DNA from: Pelobates cultripes
Lineage: Eukaryota > Chordata > Amphibia > Anura > Pelobatidae
Length of the DNA stretch: 64,000 bases
Assembly: GCA_933207985.1 (NCBI GenBank)
Contig: OW240917.1
Coordinates: forward strand, 107,382,486 to 107,446,485
Reading direction: 5' to 3'
Shown: positions 22,389 through 34,370 of the stretch, piece after piece
Layout: each line of letters starts with the position of its first letter
Position numbering within the stretch: the stretch's first letter is position 1
Program-made: the position numbers and the translations under genes
The notes under the pieces: generated by a model
What the model was told of the DNA's origin: nothing
Seen by the model: only the letters and a program-made list of their open reading frames with translations
Databases searched by the model: none

Positions 22389-23391
22389 ACATATAGATGT
22401 TCAGCTTGGAAACATACTTTCAATATGTATTTTCTCTGTAAAACATAAAATGAAATACAAGAAACCCTCTAAGCATCATAACACTTTAGCTCAATGCAGT
22501 GGGTATGAGGCAAGGAGTCTTTTGGTGTCATCCCCAATTTCAGTCAAAATATATCTGAGTGCTTTGATACAAACCAGGGGTCTCTTGCCACCTACGGTTG
22601 TGATTAATGGAGAAGTAAACCTCATAAAGTATTAGGCTGCCAAACTTTCCAATATTAGTATATCAGTCTAGTCTAATTTATAAGAACATTCAAAAGATCT
22701 TTTGAGCAAATGCTAACTATAAGGCTTGATAATGGTCTTGTCTATTCTCTGTGAGTGTCCTATGCAACCCTTTCTTTTTTGGTCCAGCTGTATATCAGGA
22801 AGGTAAAAGAAGAATGGAGTATTGGAATAATAGAATATTCTCATAGACAAATATTTTAAGACTTTTAAAATGGCCCCATCCATTCATCTGAATTTAGAGT
22901 TTGTCTATAAAATAATATACCTAGTTATGAGCCTATATAGTGACACGGCCATGGTATTGTTAAATATTGGCTAGATTATAAAAAGATCCATTACTGTGAA
23001 CTAGATGAATGCATTGAGACAGAAAACAAAAGAAAGAAAAACCAAAGGTGATATTTTAAAACCTGTACAAAATGTTAGCTACAAGGAAAAACTCAGAATC
23101 CTCAAACATGTTTTATGTTAGTCAGTCAAAGCTTCAGCAGTATGGACAATAACTCAGCACACCTGCCTATTTCCATCTTTATATTCTTGGACTTGGTTCT
23201 AAAAATTTACTTTCTAAAGTTTTCATTCAAACATGCTATTTTCTTCCAAGTTCAGATGAACTCAGCAGCTCACTCTATGACTTGGACTGTACAAATTGAT
23301 GTCTAATGAATAACAAAATACACCAACAAAAAAAACAACTCATATTGCTTACCTGATAAATAATAAACTATAATAGATTGATTCACCAATA
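22389..23391. other. 3' flank of the cadherin gene; nothing further recognised
   Basis: AT-rich sequence without a canonical AATAAA near the stop. At 22455-22535 a fragment (aaaccctctaagcatcataacactttag) resembles the short element at 14848-15252. Confidence 0.4.
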
Positions 23392-23980
23392 TTAAAGGAA
23401 CGCTATAGTGTGAGGAATACAAACATGTATTCCTGACACTATAGCTTTAATAGTGTCTTTTAGGGGGCTGGTGCCACTCTCCCTGCAGTAAAAAGGTTCT
23501 TCACGCACATTTTTCCAGCGATGAATGGGTCTTCTCGTGGCAGACTCTTCCACCGCACCATCCACTAAACTAAGATTATCAACCTTGATATTCTCAGCCA
23601 ATCCTATGATCCAATACTTTCCCATAGAAAAGCATTGGAAAGCTATCACTATTGCATGGCAAAATGCCACGCTGCGCCAATCATCATTTCCTCATACAGA
23701 TGCATTCAATCAATTCATCTCTATGGAGAACGTTCAGCGCCTCCATTCAAAGCATGGAGATGCTGAACATCAGGGCTGCACACTGTGCAGCAGTGACCCA
23801 GGAAGCAACTCTAGTGGCCGCATTAGTGACTGCCATTAGAGGTGTGCCTAAAAAGTAGCGTAAACACTCTTCTCTGAAAAGGCAGGGTGCTTACATTTAA
23901 AAGCCTGCAGGAACATACTATACACACCAGAACAACTACATTAAACTGCAGTTGTTCTGGTGACTATAGTGTCCCTTTAA
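23392..23980. mobile_element. TTAA-flanked MITE, well preserved
   Basis: TTAAAGGAACGCTATAGTG (23392) and CACTATAGTGTCCCTTTAA-type right end (to 23980) are inverted, with TTAA at both ends. The left subterminal sequence folds on itself (ctatagtgtgaggaataca…tgtattcctgacactatag), and the right one carries gttgttctggtgactatag. This is the clearest representative of the family in the window (589 bp), without coding capacity. Confidence 0.85.
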
Positions 23981-26179
23981 GAGATAGAGATTGCTGTGGT
24001 TACTTCCATGGGATTATTTTTGTGCTTGAATTATGTTTAAAAGTTCACTGTCTACATTCTGAGAACTTATAAAAGAGCTCCAACAACCCCTTGTGAGATC
24101 ACAGTACTGTACTATTTTGTACAGCATCATTATCATGCTATAATCTATAAAACATGTACTAGGGTTCCTAAATTCTGATTATCTCTGCTTACATGAAAAA
24201 AAAACTCACTTGAACATTGCAAAGACTGAGGCAATATGAATTAAGATGCTTAACAAAAATGAAATTTGTACTAATTACCCATTTATTTATGCATTTAATT
24301 TTAAGTTTTAAAATGATTGCTATTTTTTTCCAACATACTCCCATTAACTTTATTGCTATAAAGGGGGCTGTTATTGTTTATATACGAACATTTTAAATAC
24401 TAAATGTTCATTCACTGAATAAATGTCTGCATTCCTAATGAAGTTACTATGCAAATTGTGAGTTGAAGATAATAAAAAAGAAATACTTTAAAGCAGAATG
24501 CTTTTTTTTTTGGGTGAGTCGTTAATGTAATGAACATGTTTTTCTGTATACAAAGAAATGCGTTATTTAAAGCTGTTTTTATTTTAAAAAAATTGCTATA
24601 GGTAACACTTACATTACAGGTCTTTATTTGAACTGTTAACCCGATTGGCTTACTCTGTAGTGGTTTAAAACAGAGATATATATTTAACTAAGTTGAAATG
24701 ATTTGTTACTTCAAAATATTTAGGTAGTTTTAACCCTGGCACTATAACTCTTCCAGTTGCTATGGTAACTGTTACACCATAGAGCTGCTCTGCTCTTGCA
24801 TATAGGAAGACAGACTACTATACTCCCACCTGCAAGTGTGTGATGGACATCTGTTCAATACCTTTTTGAAGAACAGCTTTCAAGGCAAAACGGAGACAAC
24901 GGCAATTAAGATCTATTCAGGGGTAAATAAATGGAAATGGACTCCTACATAAAGCTGCCTCAGAGATTACCCTCTCTATATAAATTCCTCAATTCTGAGA
25001 AAGTATTAAAGGGGACAATAGAGACCAGAGAGGATACTGCTGTTCAACATGCCTTCTCAATGGAAGTTTCTATCATACCACAAAAAAAAAGGATATGGGA
25101 GTAGTTCTCACTTCAACCGTAGGTGGTGCTACTGCACATCCACAGGACAGATAAAGGACTACAGGAGTGGGTCTAGCCACAACACATGCATAAGGTCCCT
25201 GTGCAAACCACTATACATGACTCGAGCTCTATGTAGTATATGCAGTCAGTCAGGTGATACTAAATAAAGTCCATATATGTGATACTTAAACAGTACTAGT
25301 TGTACAATTTAAGTTATTCAATTACAAGCACAGCTGTTTAACTACAGTTGGAATTGGTTTATTAGATGCAACAATATCTTATGAGTAAAATAACATTTTA
25401 AAGGTAAATTTAGAAAATTGTTGCCACTTTTTCCTGCTTATATGTATAAAGTCTCCCAACGTTATCTTTCTAGTTTTTATCACTGGAGATTTTATATCAT
25501 TATCAGTTAGGTAAAATGAATATATACATTAGACAACACAGCAAAAGGAGGGCTCATTGTGTTAATTATGTCCAACAACCCACCCACCACACACTACAAA
25601 ATTGTAAGCTTTTACCAGGAGAACATGATTTTCCATACGGATAACTTGTATTGTCTTTATGCTATACATCTTTGCTGTACAGTCCTTGTGAAAGATGTAA
25701 AATGACCTTGTGTAACATGCTGGAATTGTATTAAAAATATATCACGTTTAAATATCAACTTTGAATTTTACAAACAAAAGGTGCGGGTACCAATATTTCT
25801 TAAAAATCTGGATTTCATTTAGAATGTATCCCCAGTGGGAGCAACATCATTGCAGCAGCTGCCAAAGGCATTATTTTTGTTATATTAGCTCAACATCTTC
25901 ACCTCATAATGGTGTTTTTTTTTCTAACCCCTGAATTTATATTTCAGACTGGGCCCCAAATAACAGTATTGATTAGTAACTCCAATAACTCAAAAGCAAC
26001 CAGGCACTGCAGAAAAGCCTAAGCAGAGGTATCATCTCTGGAAGGCTGCCCACAATCTCCTCCCCACATCACACCACCCCATCCCACCCCATGGTCATTA
26101 CGTCAATACGCCTAGATAGACAGATCAGCTGGTTTTCCAAACACACCAATCAAGTCACTAAACCTCTCCTTCTGAAATC
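23981..26179. other. AT-rich intergenic DNA, nothing recognised
   Basis: No supported exon, RNA gene or element ends. Short chance frames only. Confidence 0.5.
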
Positions 26180-26290
26180 TCTCTGTTAACAAACTGAATC
26201 CTTAACCATGGTTTAAACACTCATAGGGCAGACTAGATGGGCCGAATGGTTCTTATCTGCCGTCACATTCTATGTTTCTATGTTTCTATA
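26180..26290 (+). mobile_element. CR1 LINE 3' end fragment
   Basis: The wording 'gactagatgggccgaatggttcttatctgccgtcacattctatg' followed by repeats of tctatgttt is the characteristic 3' end of frog CR1 elements, whose tail is a short octamer-like repeat rather than poly(A). Only about 100 bp is present, as is usual for 5'-truncated CR1. Confidence 0.8.
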
Positions 26291-26338
26291 GGTATATGTG
26301 TGTGTGTATCTATGTCTTTGATTATATATGTGCATATA

Positions 26339-27933
26339 CAGTTGCAAGAAAAAGTATGTGAACCCTTTGGAATGATATGGATTTCTGCACAAATTGGTCA
26401 TAAAATGTGATCTGATCATCATCTAAGTCACAACATTAGACAATCACAGTCTGCCTAAACTAATAACACACAAAGAATGAAATGTTGCCATGTCTTTATT
26501 GAACACACCATGTAAACATTCACAGTGCAGGTGGAAAATGTATGTGATCCCCCTAGACTAATGACATATCCAAGAGCTAATTGGAGTGAGATGTCAGCCA
26601 ACTGGAGTCCAATCAATGAGATGAGATTGGAGGTGTTGGTTACAGCTGCCCTGCCCTATAAAAAACACACACCAGTTCTGGGTTTGCTTTTCACAAGAAG
26701 CACTGCCTGATGTGAATGATGCCTCGCACAAAAGAGCTCTCAGAAGAACCACGATTAAGAATTGTTGACTTGCATAAAGCTGGAAAGGGTTATAAAAGTA
26801 TCTCCAAAAGCCTTGCTGTTCATCAGTAAGACAAATTGTCTATAAATGGAGACAGTTCAGCACTGCTGCTACTCTCCCTGCCCTGTAAAGATGACTGCAA
26901 GAGCACAGCGCAGACTGCTCAATGAGGTGAAGAAGAATCTAGAGTGTCAGCTAAAGACTTACAAAAGTCACTGACAAATGCTAACATCCCTGTTAGCGAA
27001 TCTACAATACGTAAAACAGTAAACAAGAATGGATGTCATGGGAGGATACCACCGAGGAAGCCACTGCTGTCCAAACAAAACATTGCTGCACGTTTACAGT
27101 TTGCACAAGAGCACCTGGATGTTCCACTGGCAAAATATTCTGTGGACAGATGAAACCAAAGTTGAGTTGTTTGGAAGAAACACACAATACTATGTGTGGC
27201 GAAAAAAAGGCACAGCACACCAACATCAAAACCTCATCCCAACTGTGAAGTATGGTGGTGAGGACATCATGGTTTGGGGCTGTTTTACTGCGTCAGGGCC
27301 TTGACGGATTGCTATCATAGAAGGAAAAATGAATTCCCAAGTTTATAAAGACATTTTGCAGGAGAACTTAAGGCCATCTGTCTACCAGCTGAAGCTCAAC
27401 AGAAGATGGGTGTTGCAACAGGACAATGACCCAAAGCATAGAAGTAAATCAACAACAGAATGGCTTAAACAGAAGAAAATACGCCTTCTGAAGTGGCCCA
27501 GTCAGAGTCCTGACCTCAACCCGATTGAGATGCTGTGGCATGACCTCAAGAAAGCGATTCACACAGACATCCCAAGAATATTGCTGAACTGAAACAGTTC
27601 TGTAAAGAGGAATGGTCAAGAATTACTCCTGACCGTTGTGCACGTCTGATCTGCAACTACAGGAAACATTTGGTTGAAGTTATTGCTGCCAAAGGAGGTT
27701 CAACCAGTTATTAAATCCAAGGATTCACATACTTTTTCCACCTGCACTGTGAATGTTTACATGGTGTGTTCAATAAAAACATGGCCACAGTTCATTTTCT
27801 GTGTGTTATTAGTTTAAGCAGACTGTGATTGCCTATTGTTGTGACTTAGATGATGATCAGATCACATTTTATGACCAATTTGTGCAGAAATCCATATCAT
27901 TCCAAAGGGTTCACATACTTTTTCTTGCAACTG
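26339..27933 (+). mobile_element. Tc1/mariner element with long (~210 bp) inverted repeats
   Basis: Starts CAGTTGCAAGAAAAAGTA and ends with its inverted copy, with TA directly outside both ends (26337-26338, 27934-27935). The inverted repeats extend about 200 bp each (to about 26550 and from about 27720) and are still very similar, which points to a fairly recent insertion. Between them lies a disrupted transposase gene. Confidence 0.9.
26715..27592 (+). pseudogene. Tc1-type transposase, broken
   Basis: A cut-and-paste DDE transposase in several frames. The N-terminus (26715 on, [11 protein letters not shown]) is the first helix-turn-helix and is lost after HQ at a stop near 26828. 26944-27153 has the second DNA-binding part (SESTIRKTVNKNG…GRIPPRKPLLS). 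After a frameshift near 27140, 27148-27304 has WTDETK (first catalytic Asp region) and MVWGCF. After a stop at about 27302, 27329-27592 has QQDNDPKHRS (second Asp) and SPDLNPIEMLW (Glu), the DD34E layout. All three acidic residues survive but at least one deletion, one frameshift and one stop prevent a full protein. Confidence 0.85.
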
Positions 27934-30002
27934 TATGTATAATCTTCATATCTACACAACAAAATATATTTTCTTTAAATAATGTTCTCCCGTATATTTT
28001 TCACTTCCACTCTAACTTCTCTGATTATTAAAATATACCTATCTTTCTGCCCACCTGTTCCTGGTGAAACCATCTTCATTGCTCCCATTTTACTCCCCTC
28101 CCCTTTCTATTCATCCCATTCACTCTACATATACCCTTCCAGCCTATCTCCACCAACTCCTCCCAAATCTTCTATATACATACCCACTTACAAAACTTTC
28201 AAATCTTACTCAACCCTTCACTTCCTTTCTATACGTCTGCTTCTAGCAGCTGGTGATGTCTCTCTCTAAACCCCGGTCCCACCTCAGCAAACCCACCACA
28301 TACTAACTCAAGGAACCACAATCTCATACCCAACTCAAGTTACTCTTCCTCTAAATCCTACTTCAATACCGCCCTCTGGAATGCACACTCTGTTTGCAAC
28401 ATTACAAAATCCACTGCTGTCCACAACCTCTTCATCTCTCGTTCCCTAGACTTACTAGCCTTAACAGAAACATGGTTCACCCCCTCTGACACTGCTAACC
28501 CTGCATCTTTATCTTTTGGTGGCCTTCAACTTACCCACAACCAAAGACACTCTGAATGTAAAGGTGGTGGTGTAAGTTTTCTACTCTCGCCTCACTGCTC
28601 CTTCAAACTTCTACCCACCCACCATTGCCTCTCTTTTTCATCATTTGAAATCCATTCGATTTGCCTTTTCAAACCCCTTTTCTGCTAACGTTGCTGTTAT
28701 TTATCGCCCCCTCTGGTTCCCCTCTCCTCTTCCTTGAGCACTTTGCTGCCTGGCTACCCTACTTCCTCTCCTCTAACATACCATCCCTAATTCTCAGGGA
28801 CTTCAATATTCCAGTTAAACCACCCCTGACCTCACCCTCTAAACTACTTTCAATTACTTCCTCCTTTGGGATATCACAGTGGGCTAATTCTCCCACCCAT
28901 GTAGCTGGCAATACCCTTGACCTCATTTTCTCTTATGCATGTACAGTGTCTAATATCTTCAACACTCCATTTCCCCTCTCTGACCACCACCTCTCATCAT
29001 TTGCTCTTGAATATTCCCTCACCCAACAACCTAAGCCTAACCCCCCTCAACTCAGGACCAACCTTGGTCAGCTGTCAGCTGACATTGATTCACAACTCCT
29101 ATACATCCCTTCTCTCTCCTGTCCTTCAGTGGCCCTGTCCACATAAAACACTACGCTCATCTGCCTTGAACACTGCAGCCCTGCTCCAAACATGCACCTT
29201 AAGGAAGACACGCTCCAAACTGTGGCATACCAAATTAACACACTACCTGCAAAGATGCTCCTGTTGTGCTGAAGACTCCTCGAAGAAGTTTCTCACCCAG
29301 TCAGACATTCTACATTATAAATTCATATTATGTTCATACAGCGCAGCCCTCGCCCTCGCCAAACAGTCATACATTTCCTCTCTCATTAGTTCATGCTCCC
29401 ACAATCCCAGGCATCTATTTGACACCTTTAACTCTCTTCTTCGCGCTGCTGTGGCCACCCCTCAAACTAACCATACAGCCGACAGATTTGCATACTTCTT
29501 TACCGACAAGATTGAACAGCTAAGGAAAGAATTATCCCCACCCAGCCTTTCTCTTTCTCAACCACACGTAGATTTTGCCTTTCCTACCCTTCAGACTTTC
29601 TCCCCAGCTACTGAACAAGAGGTGGCTGTGCTTCTCCTTTCCTCTCGCCCCACCACTTGTCTGCTTGATCCTGTCCCATCTCACCTTATCAGATCTCTCT
29701 CCCCTTGTCTGGTGCCTTCCTTAACACACATCTTCAACTGCTCTCTCTCATCTGGCATTGTCCCTGCTGACCTTAAACATGCCACTGTGGTACCTATCCT
29801 GAATTAAACATCTCTCGACCCATCCTCCCCCTCTAACTATTGTCCCATATCCCTGCTCCCTTTTTCTTCAAAGCTTCTGGAAAGACTTGTCTTTACTCGT
29901 ATGTCTCACTTCCTCAATTCCAACGCTCTCCTTGACCCTCTTCAGTCTGGCTTCTGCCCCCTCCACTCTACTGAGACTGCTCTTATCAAAGCTTCTAATG
30001 AC

Positions 30003-31006
30003 TAGAGTTGAGCGGACACCTGGATGTTCGGGTTTGCCAGGTTCGGCCGAACTTCGGCAAAAAGTTCAAGTTCGGGACTCGAACTTGACCTGAACTTGAC
30101 CCCGAACCCGAACCCAAGTCAATGGGAACCCGAACTTTTGGGCACTAAAATGGCTCTAAAATGGCCCCCACCCCTGCGCGGCGGGTGGGGGCCCTACATA
30201 ACAATGAGGGGGGACCTACTGTCCTCCCCCGCCGACCCCCACCTCTGAGCAGTGGGTGGGGGCCCTAAATAAGATTGAGGGGGGACTTACTGTGCGGCGG
30301 GTGGGAGCCCTACATTACTATGAGGGGGGGACCTACTGTCCTCCCCCCTGACCCCCACCCACTGCTCAGGGGTGGGGGCCGGGGGGGAGGACAGTAGGTT
30401 CCCCCCCTCATTGTTATGTAGGGCCCCCACCCGCCGCGCACGGTTGGGGGCCGGGGGGAGGACAGTAGGTGTCCCCCCCTATTGTTATTTAGGGCCTGCG
30501 CAGGGGTGGGGGCCAGGGGGGAGGACAATAGCTTCACACCCCTTATTTTACTTTAGGGCCCCCACCCGCCATTCAGGGGCCAATAGGTTTTTGTTTATTT
30601 GTTTGTTATTTACAGTGAGCAGCCACTGGTGGGTTTACTAGACATTCCCCTACTCGCGGTATAGCAAGTAGGGGCTGAATTTACTAATACTAAGTTATCT
30701 TTAATTAGTATTAGTAAATGTGGCTGAAAGACCAATTTAGGTCTTTCAGCCTTTTGGTAGATAGCTCACATGCTGCACTGGCCAATCACAGTCATGCCAT
30801 TAGTAGGCATGGCTGTGATGGCTTCTAAGGGCACACGAGTCAAAAGCTTGTTGATTGGCTGCCCTGCAGCTTTTCAAAATGCGCCATTAAATCGCCGAAC
30901 ACCGAACTCGAACCCGAACTGTTACTGTAATGTCCGGGTTCGGGGACAAAAAAATGTAATGTTCGGTACGAACCCGAACTTTACAGTTCGGGCTCGCTCA
31001 ACTCTG
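30003..31006. mobile_element. hAT element with perfect 8-bp target duplication, inside an L2
   Basis: Ends TAGAGTTGAGCGGACACC (30003) and …GCTCGCTCAACTCTG (31006) are inverted over the first 12 or so bases. CTAATGAC is duplicated on both sides (29995-30002 and 31007-31014). No transposase. Subterminal sequence is full of TTCGGG/CCCGAA words. The centre (30160-30570) is a GC-rich minisatellite, and about 30640-30900 holds a segment shared with copies at 37220-37480 and 39765-41138. The exact duplication indicates a recent event. Confidence 0.93.
30160..30570. repeat. GC-rich minisatellite inside the hAT element
   Basis: Repeats of a unit with 'gtgggtgggggccctaaataacaatgaggggggacctactgtcctcccccc' flavour, about 70-80 bp, some in inverted order. 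The same unit makes up 40080-40625 in another copy of the element. Confidence 0.85.
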
Positions 31007-32413
31007 CTAATGACTCAGCTAAGTCCACAGTCCACTACTCAATACTAATTCTTCTTGACCTCTCTGCTGCCTTTGACACCGTTGATCATTGTTTCCTTCT
31101 TTAAACTCTTCAATCACTCGGTCTCTGTGACTCTGTCCTCTCGTGACTTTCCTCTTATCCCTCCCAACACTCATTCAGTGTCTCCTTTTCTAATGATACC
31201 TCCTCCTTTCATCCTGTCTCAGTTGGAGTCCCCCAAGGCTCTGTCCTTGATCCCCTTCTACATTGTCTTTATTATGCCTCTCTTGGCAAACTTATTACCC
31301 CATTTGGATTCCAGTACCACCTGTATGTTGAAGACACCCAGATATATCTCTCCTCCCCAGACCTCTCCCCTGCCGTCCTGCAACATGTCACTGCTTGCCT
31401 TCTCCCACTTTCTGAAACTAAATCTCTCTACAACTGAACTCCTTGTCTTTCCTCCTCCTAATACTGGTCCTCCTCTTTCACTCTCCCTTCAAGTTAGTAG
31501 TATCCACATCAGTCCATCCTTGCAAGTACGCTGTCTGGGTGTCATACTTGATTTTGGCATCACCTTTGAGCCTCACATCCAGCATGATTACCAAGTCCTG
31601 TAGATTCCATCTTAAAAACATAGCCCGCATCCACCCTTTTCTTACGCAAGATGCTACTAAGGAACTTGTCCATGCTCTAGTAAATTCCTGCATGAATTAT
31701 TGTAAAATAGGGGGTAAGAGAAGGACAAGGGCCCTGCAAACAAATGTGGATAGAGAAATCACTTAAAATAACATAAAAATGAAAAATACAGCTGAGCCAT
31801 ACAATAGCACTAGATGGAATCTTTGATTTTTGGGAGAACATAAAGCAAAATCTAAAGCATGGCTGTCAGGAGGATCACCAGAATTATCCATTTGAACGAG
31901 GGTTGGAGTGCAGGGTATTCTATTTCATTGTTCAAACTGAGCTCAACTCCGGATGCATGGAGAAAAGGTCTTCACAAGCCTCTGCTATTGTGTACATAGT
32001 TTATCCTAAGTGACCCATAAGTTGAGGAGGCGGTGACCATGGCAGTGTAGGTAGAAGCGGCGGTGGAGGAGGAGGAGGTAGCCAACACTGTTTTTTATTT
32101 GTTTTTTTTAAAGTGGGGTAGCCCCCAAAATATTAGGAAACATAAAAAAAGATACATTTGAGGCCTGCAGTGCATTTCTTGCAGTTCTAATGCATGGAGA
32201 AATGCTCAACTACTGATGCATGGAGAAAAGGCCTTCACAAGCTTCTGCTATTGTGTACATAGTTTATACTAAGTGACCCATAGGTTGAGGAGGTGGTGAC
32301 CGTGGCGGTGTAGGTGGAAGCAGCGGTGGAGGAGGAGGAGGAGGTAGCCAACACTGTATTTTATGTTTTTTGTTTTTTTTTAATTGTGGTAGCCCACAAA
32401 ATATTGGGACATA

Positions 32414-33807
32414 CAGGGAGTGCAGAATTATTAGGCAAGTTGTATTTTTGAGGATTAATTTTATTATTGAACAACAACCATGTTCTCAATGAACCAAAAA
32501 ACTCATTAATATCAAAGCTGAATATTTTTGGAAGTAGTTTTTAGTTTGTTTTTAGTTATAGCTATGTTAGGGGGATATCTGTGTGTGCAGGTGACTATTA
32601 CTGTGCATAATTATTAGGCAACTTAACAAAAACAAATATATACCCATTTCAATTATTTATTATTACCAGTGAAACCAATATAACATCTCAACATTCACAA
32701 ATATACATTTCTGACATTCAAAAAACAAAACAAAAACAAATCAGTGACCAATATAGCTACCTTTCTTTGCAAGGACACTCAAAAGCCTGCCATCCATGGA
32801 TTCTGTCAGTGTTTTGATCTGTTCACCATCAACATTGTGTGCAGCAGCAACCACAGCCTCCCAGACACTGTTCAGAGAGGTGTACTGTTTTCCCTCCTTG
32901 TAAATCTCACATTTGATGATGGACCACAGGTTCTCAATGGGGTTCAGATCAGGTGAACAAGGAGGCCATGTCATTAGATTTTCTTCTTTTATACCTTTCT
33001 TGCCAGCCACGCTGTGGAGTACTTGGACGCGTGTGATGGAGCATTGTCCTGCATGAAAATCATGTTTTTCTTGAAGGATGCAGACTTCTTCCTGTACCAC
33101 TGCTTGAAGAAGGTGTGTCTTCCAGGAACTGGCAGTAGGACTAGGAGTTGAGCTTGACTCCATCCTCAACCAAAAAGGCCCCACAAGCTCATCTTTGATG
33201 ATACCAGCCCAAACCAGTACTCCACCTCCACCTTGCTGGCGTCTGGAGTCGGACTGGAGCTCTCTGCCCTTTACCAATCAGCCACGGGCCCATCCATCTG
33301 GCCCATCAAGACTCACTCTCATTTCATCAGTCTGAAATATGGCCAAACTGGTGGCAAGTGGCATCGTGGCAGCTGCACGCTTGACTTTTCTCAGTTCATG
33401 GGCAGTTATTTTGCGCCTTGGTTTTTCCACACGCTTCTTGCGACCCTGTTGACTATTTTGAATGAAACGCTTGATTGTTCGATGATCACGCTTCAGAAGC
33501 TTTGCAATTTTAAGAGTGCTGCATCCCTCTGCAAGATATCTCACTATTTTTGACTTTTCTGAGCCTGTCAAGTCCTTCTTTTGACCCATTTTGCCAAAGG
33601 AAAGGAAGTTGCCTAATAATTATGCACACCTGATATAGGGTGTTGATGTCATTAGACCACACCCCTTCTCATTACAGAGATGCACATCACCTAATATGCT
33701 TAATTGGTAGTAGGCTTTCGAGCCTATACAGCTTGGAGTAAGACAACATGCATAAAGAGGATGATGTGGTCAAAATACTCATTTGCCTAATAATTCTTCA
33801 CTCCCTG
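32414..33807 (-). mobile_element. Tc1/mariner element inserted in the 270-bp tandem repeat
   Basis: Ends CAGGGAGTGCAGAATTATTA (32414) and the inverted copy ending ctccctg (33807), with TA outside both (32412-32413, 33808-33809). The empty site can be read from the neighbouring repeat unit (34075-34085, 'gggacatataaaaaagg'), which confirms the insertion point. Transposase on the minus strand, disrupted. Confidence 0.92.
32741..33589 (-). pseudogene. Tc1-type transposase, deleted and frameshifted
   Basis: The N-terminal DNA-binding half (33589-33278) is clear: MGQKKDLTGSEKSKIVRYL, a helix-turn-helix (TLKIAKLLKRDHRTIKRFI) and a GRKKR basic stretch. It then runs into DEMRVSLDGPDGW after an apparent internal deletion, so the segment with the second helix-turn-helix is missing. 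33277-32741 has VLVWAGI and, near its end, SPDLNPIENLW with the catalytic Glu. The second catalytic Asp region (QDNAPSH) can be read only in another frame, at about 33040. The family is about 340 residues when complete; this copy is dead. Confidence 0.85.
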
Positions 33808-34370
33808 TATAAAAAAAGAAACATTTGCGGCCTGCAGTGCATTTCTTGCAGTCCTGATGCATGGAGAAATGCTCAACTCCTAATGCATGGAGAAAAGGCC
33901 TTCACAAGTGTCTGCTATTGTGTGCATAGTTTATACTAGGTGACCCATAGGTTGAGGAGGTGGTGACCGTGGCGGTCTAGGTGGAAGCAGCAGTGGAGAA
34001 GGAGGATGAGGTAGCCAACACTGTATTTTATGTTTTTTGGTTTTTTTTAAATTGTGGTAGCCCACAAAATATTGGGACATATAAAAAAGGAAACATTTGC
34101 AGCCTGCGTGGCATTTCTTGCAGTCCTGATGCATGGAGAAATGCTCAACTCCTGATGCATGGAGAAAAGGCCTTCACAAGCTTCTGCTATTGTATACATA
34201 GTTTATACTAAGTGACTGACCAATAGGTTGAGGAGGCGGTGACCGTGGCGGTGTAGGTGGAAGCAGCGGAGGAGGATGATGAGGTAGCCAACACTTTCTT
34301 ATATATATATTTTTTTTTTTATTTTTTTTTTTTTAATTGGGGTAGCACCCAAAATATTGGGACATAGAAA

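Larger units (their letters stand above)
28380..31600 (+). pseudogene. L2 LINE ORF2: endonuclease and reverse transcriptase, disrupted
   Basis: The endonuclease part shows LTETWF, then a GGGVSFLL stretch, YRPPSGSP, RDFNIP (normally GDFN), and SDHHLSSF near the end of the domain (about 28450-29000). The linker and early reverse transcriptase follow in another frame (28917-29807: DPVPSHLIRSLSP…FNCSLSSGIVP). After the hAT insertion, 31050-31440 has LDLSAAFDTVDH with the first catalytic Asp. The catalytic YADD box reads YVED here (31322-31333), so the second active-site Asp position is changed as well. Several stops and frameshifts. The enzyme would be inactive even if rejoined. Confidence 0.8.
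31950..34370. repeat. Tandem repeat, ~263-272 bp unit, four copies, split by a Tc1
   Basis: Landmark ttcacaag (followed by 'tctgctattgt') recurs at 31971, 32234, 33901 and 34173. After removing the Tc1 (32414-33809) the spacings are 263, 271 and 272 bp. Each unit has a GAGG/GGTG-rich part (ggaggcggtgaccgtggcggtg) and a T-rich part, then tgcatggagaaatgc. Confidence 0.88.

Noticed and set aside
30310..30537. Gly/Pro-rich frames in 30.1-30.6 kb and 40.1-40.6 kb
   Set aside because: They come from the GC-rich minisatellite in the hAT elements, with periodic peptide repeats and no start context.
28661..31600. A second possible host gene with several long plus-strand frames
   Set aside because: Motifs ([36 protein letters not shown]) identify it as L2 LINE ORF2.
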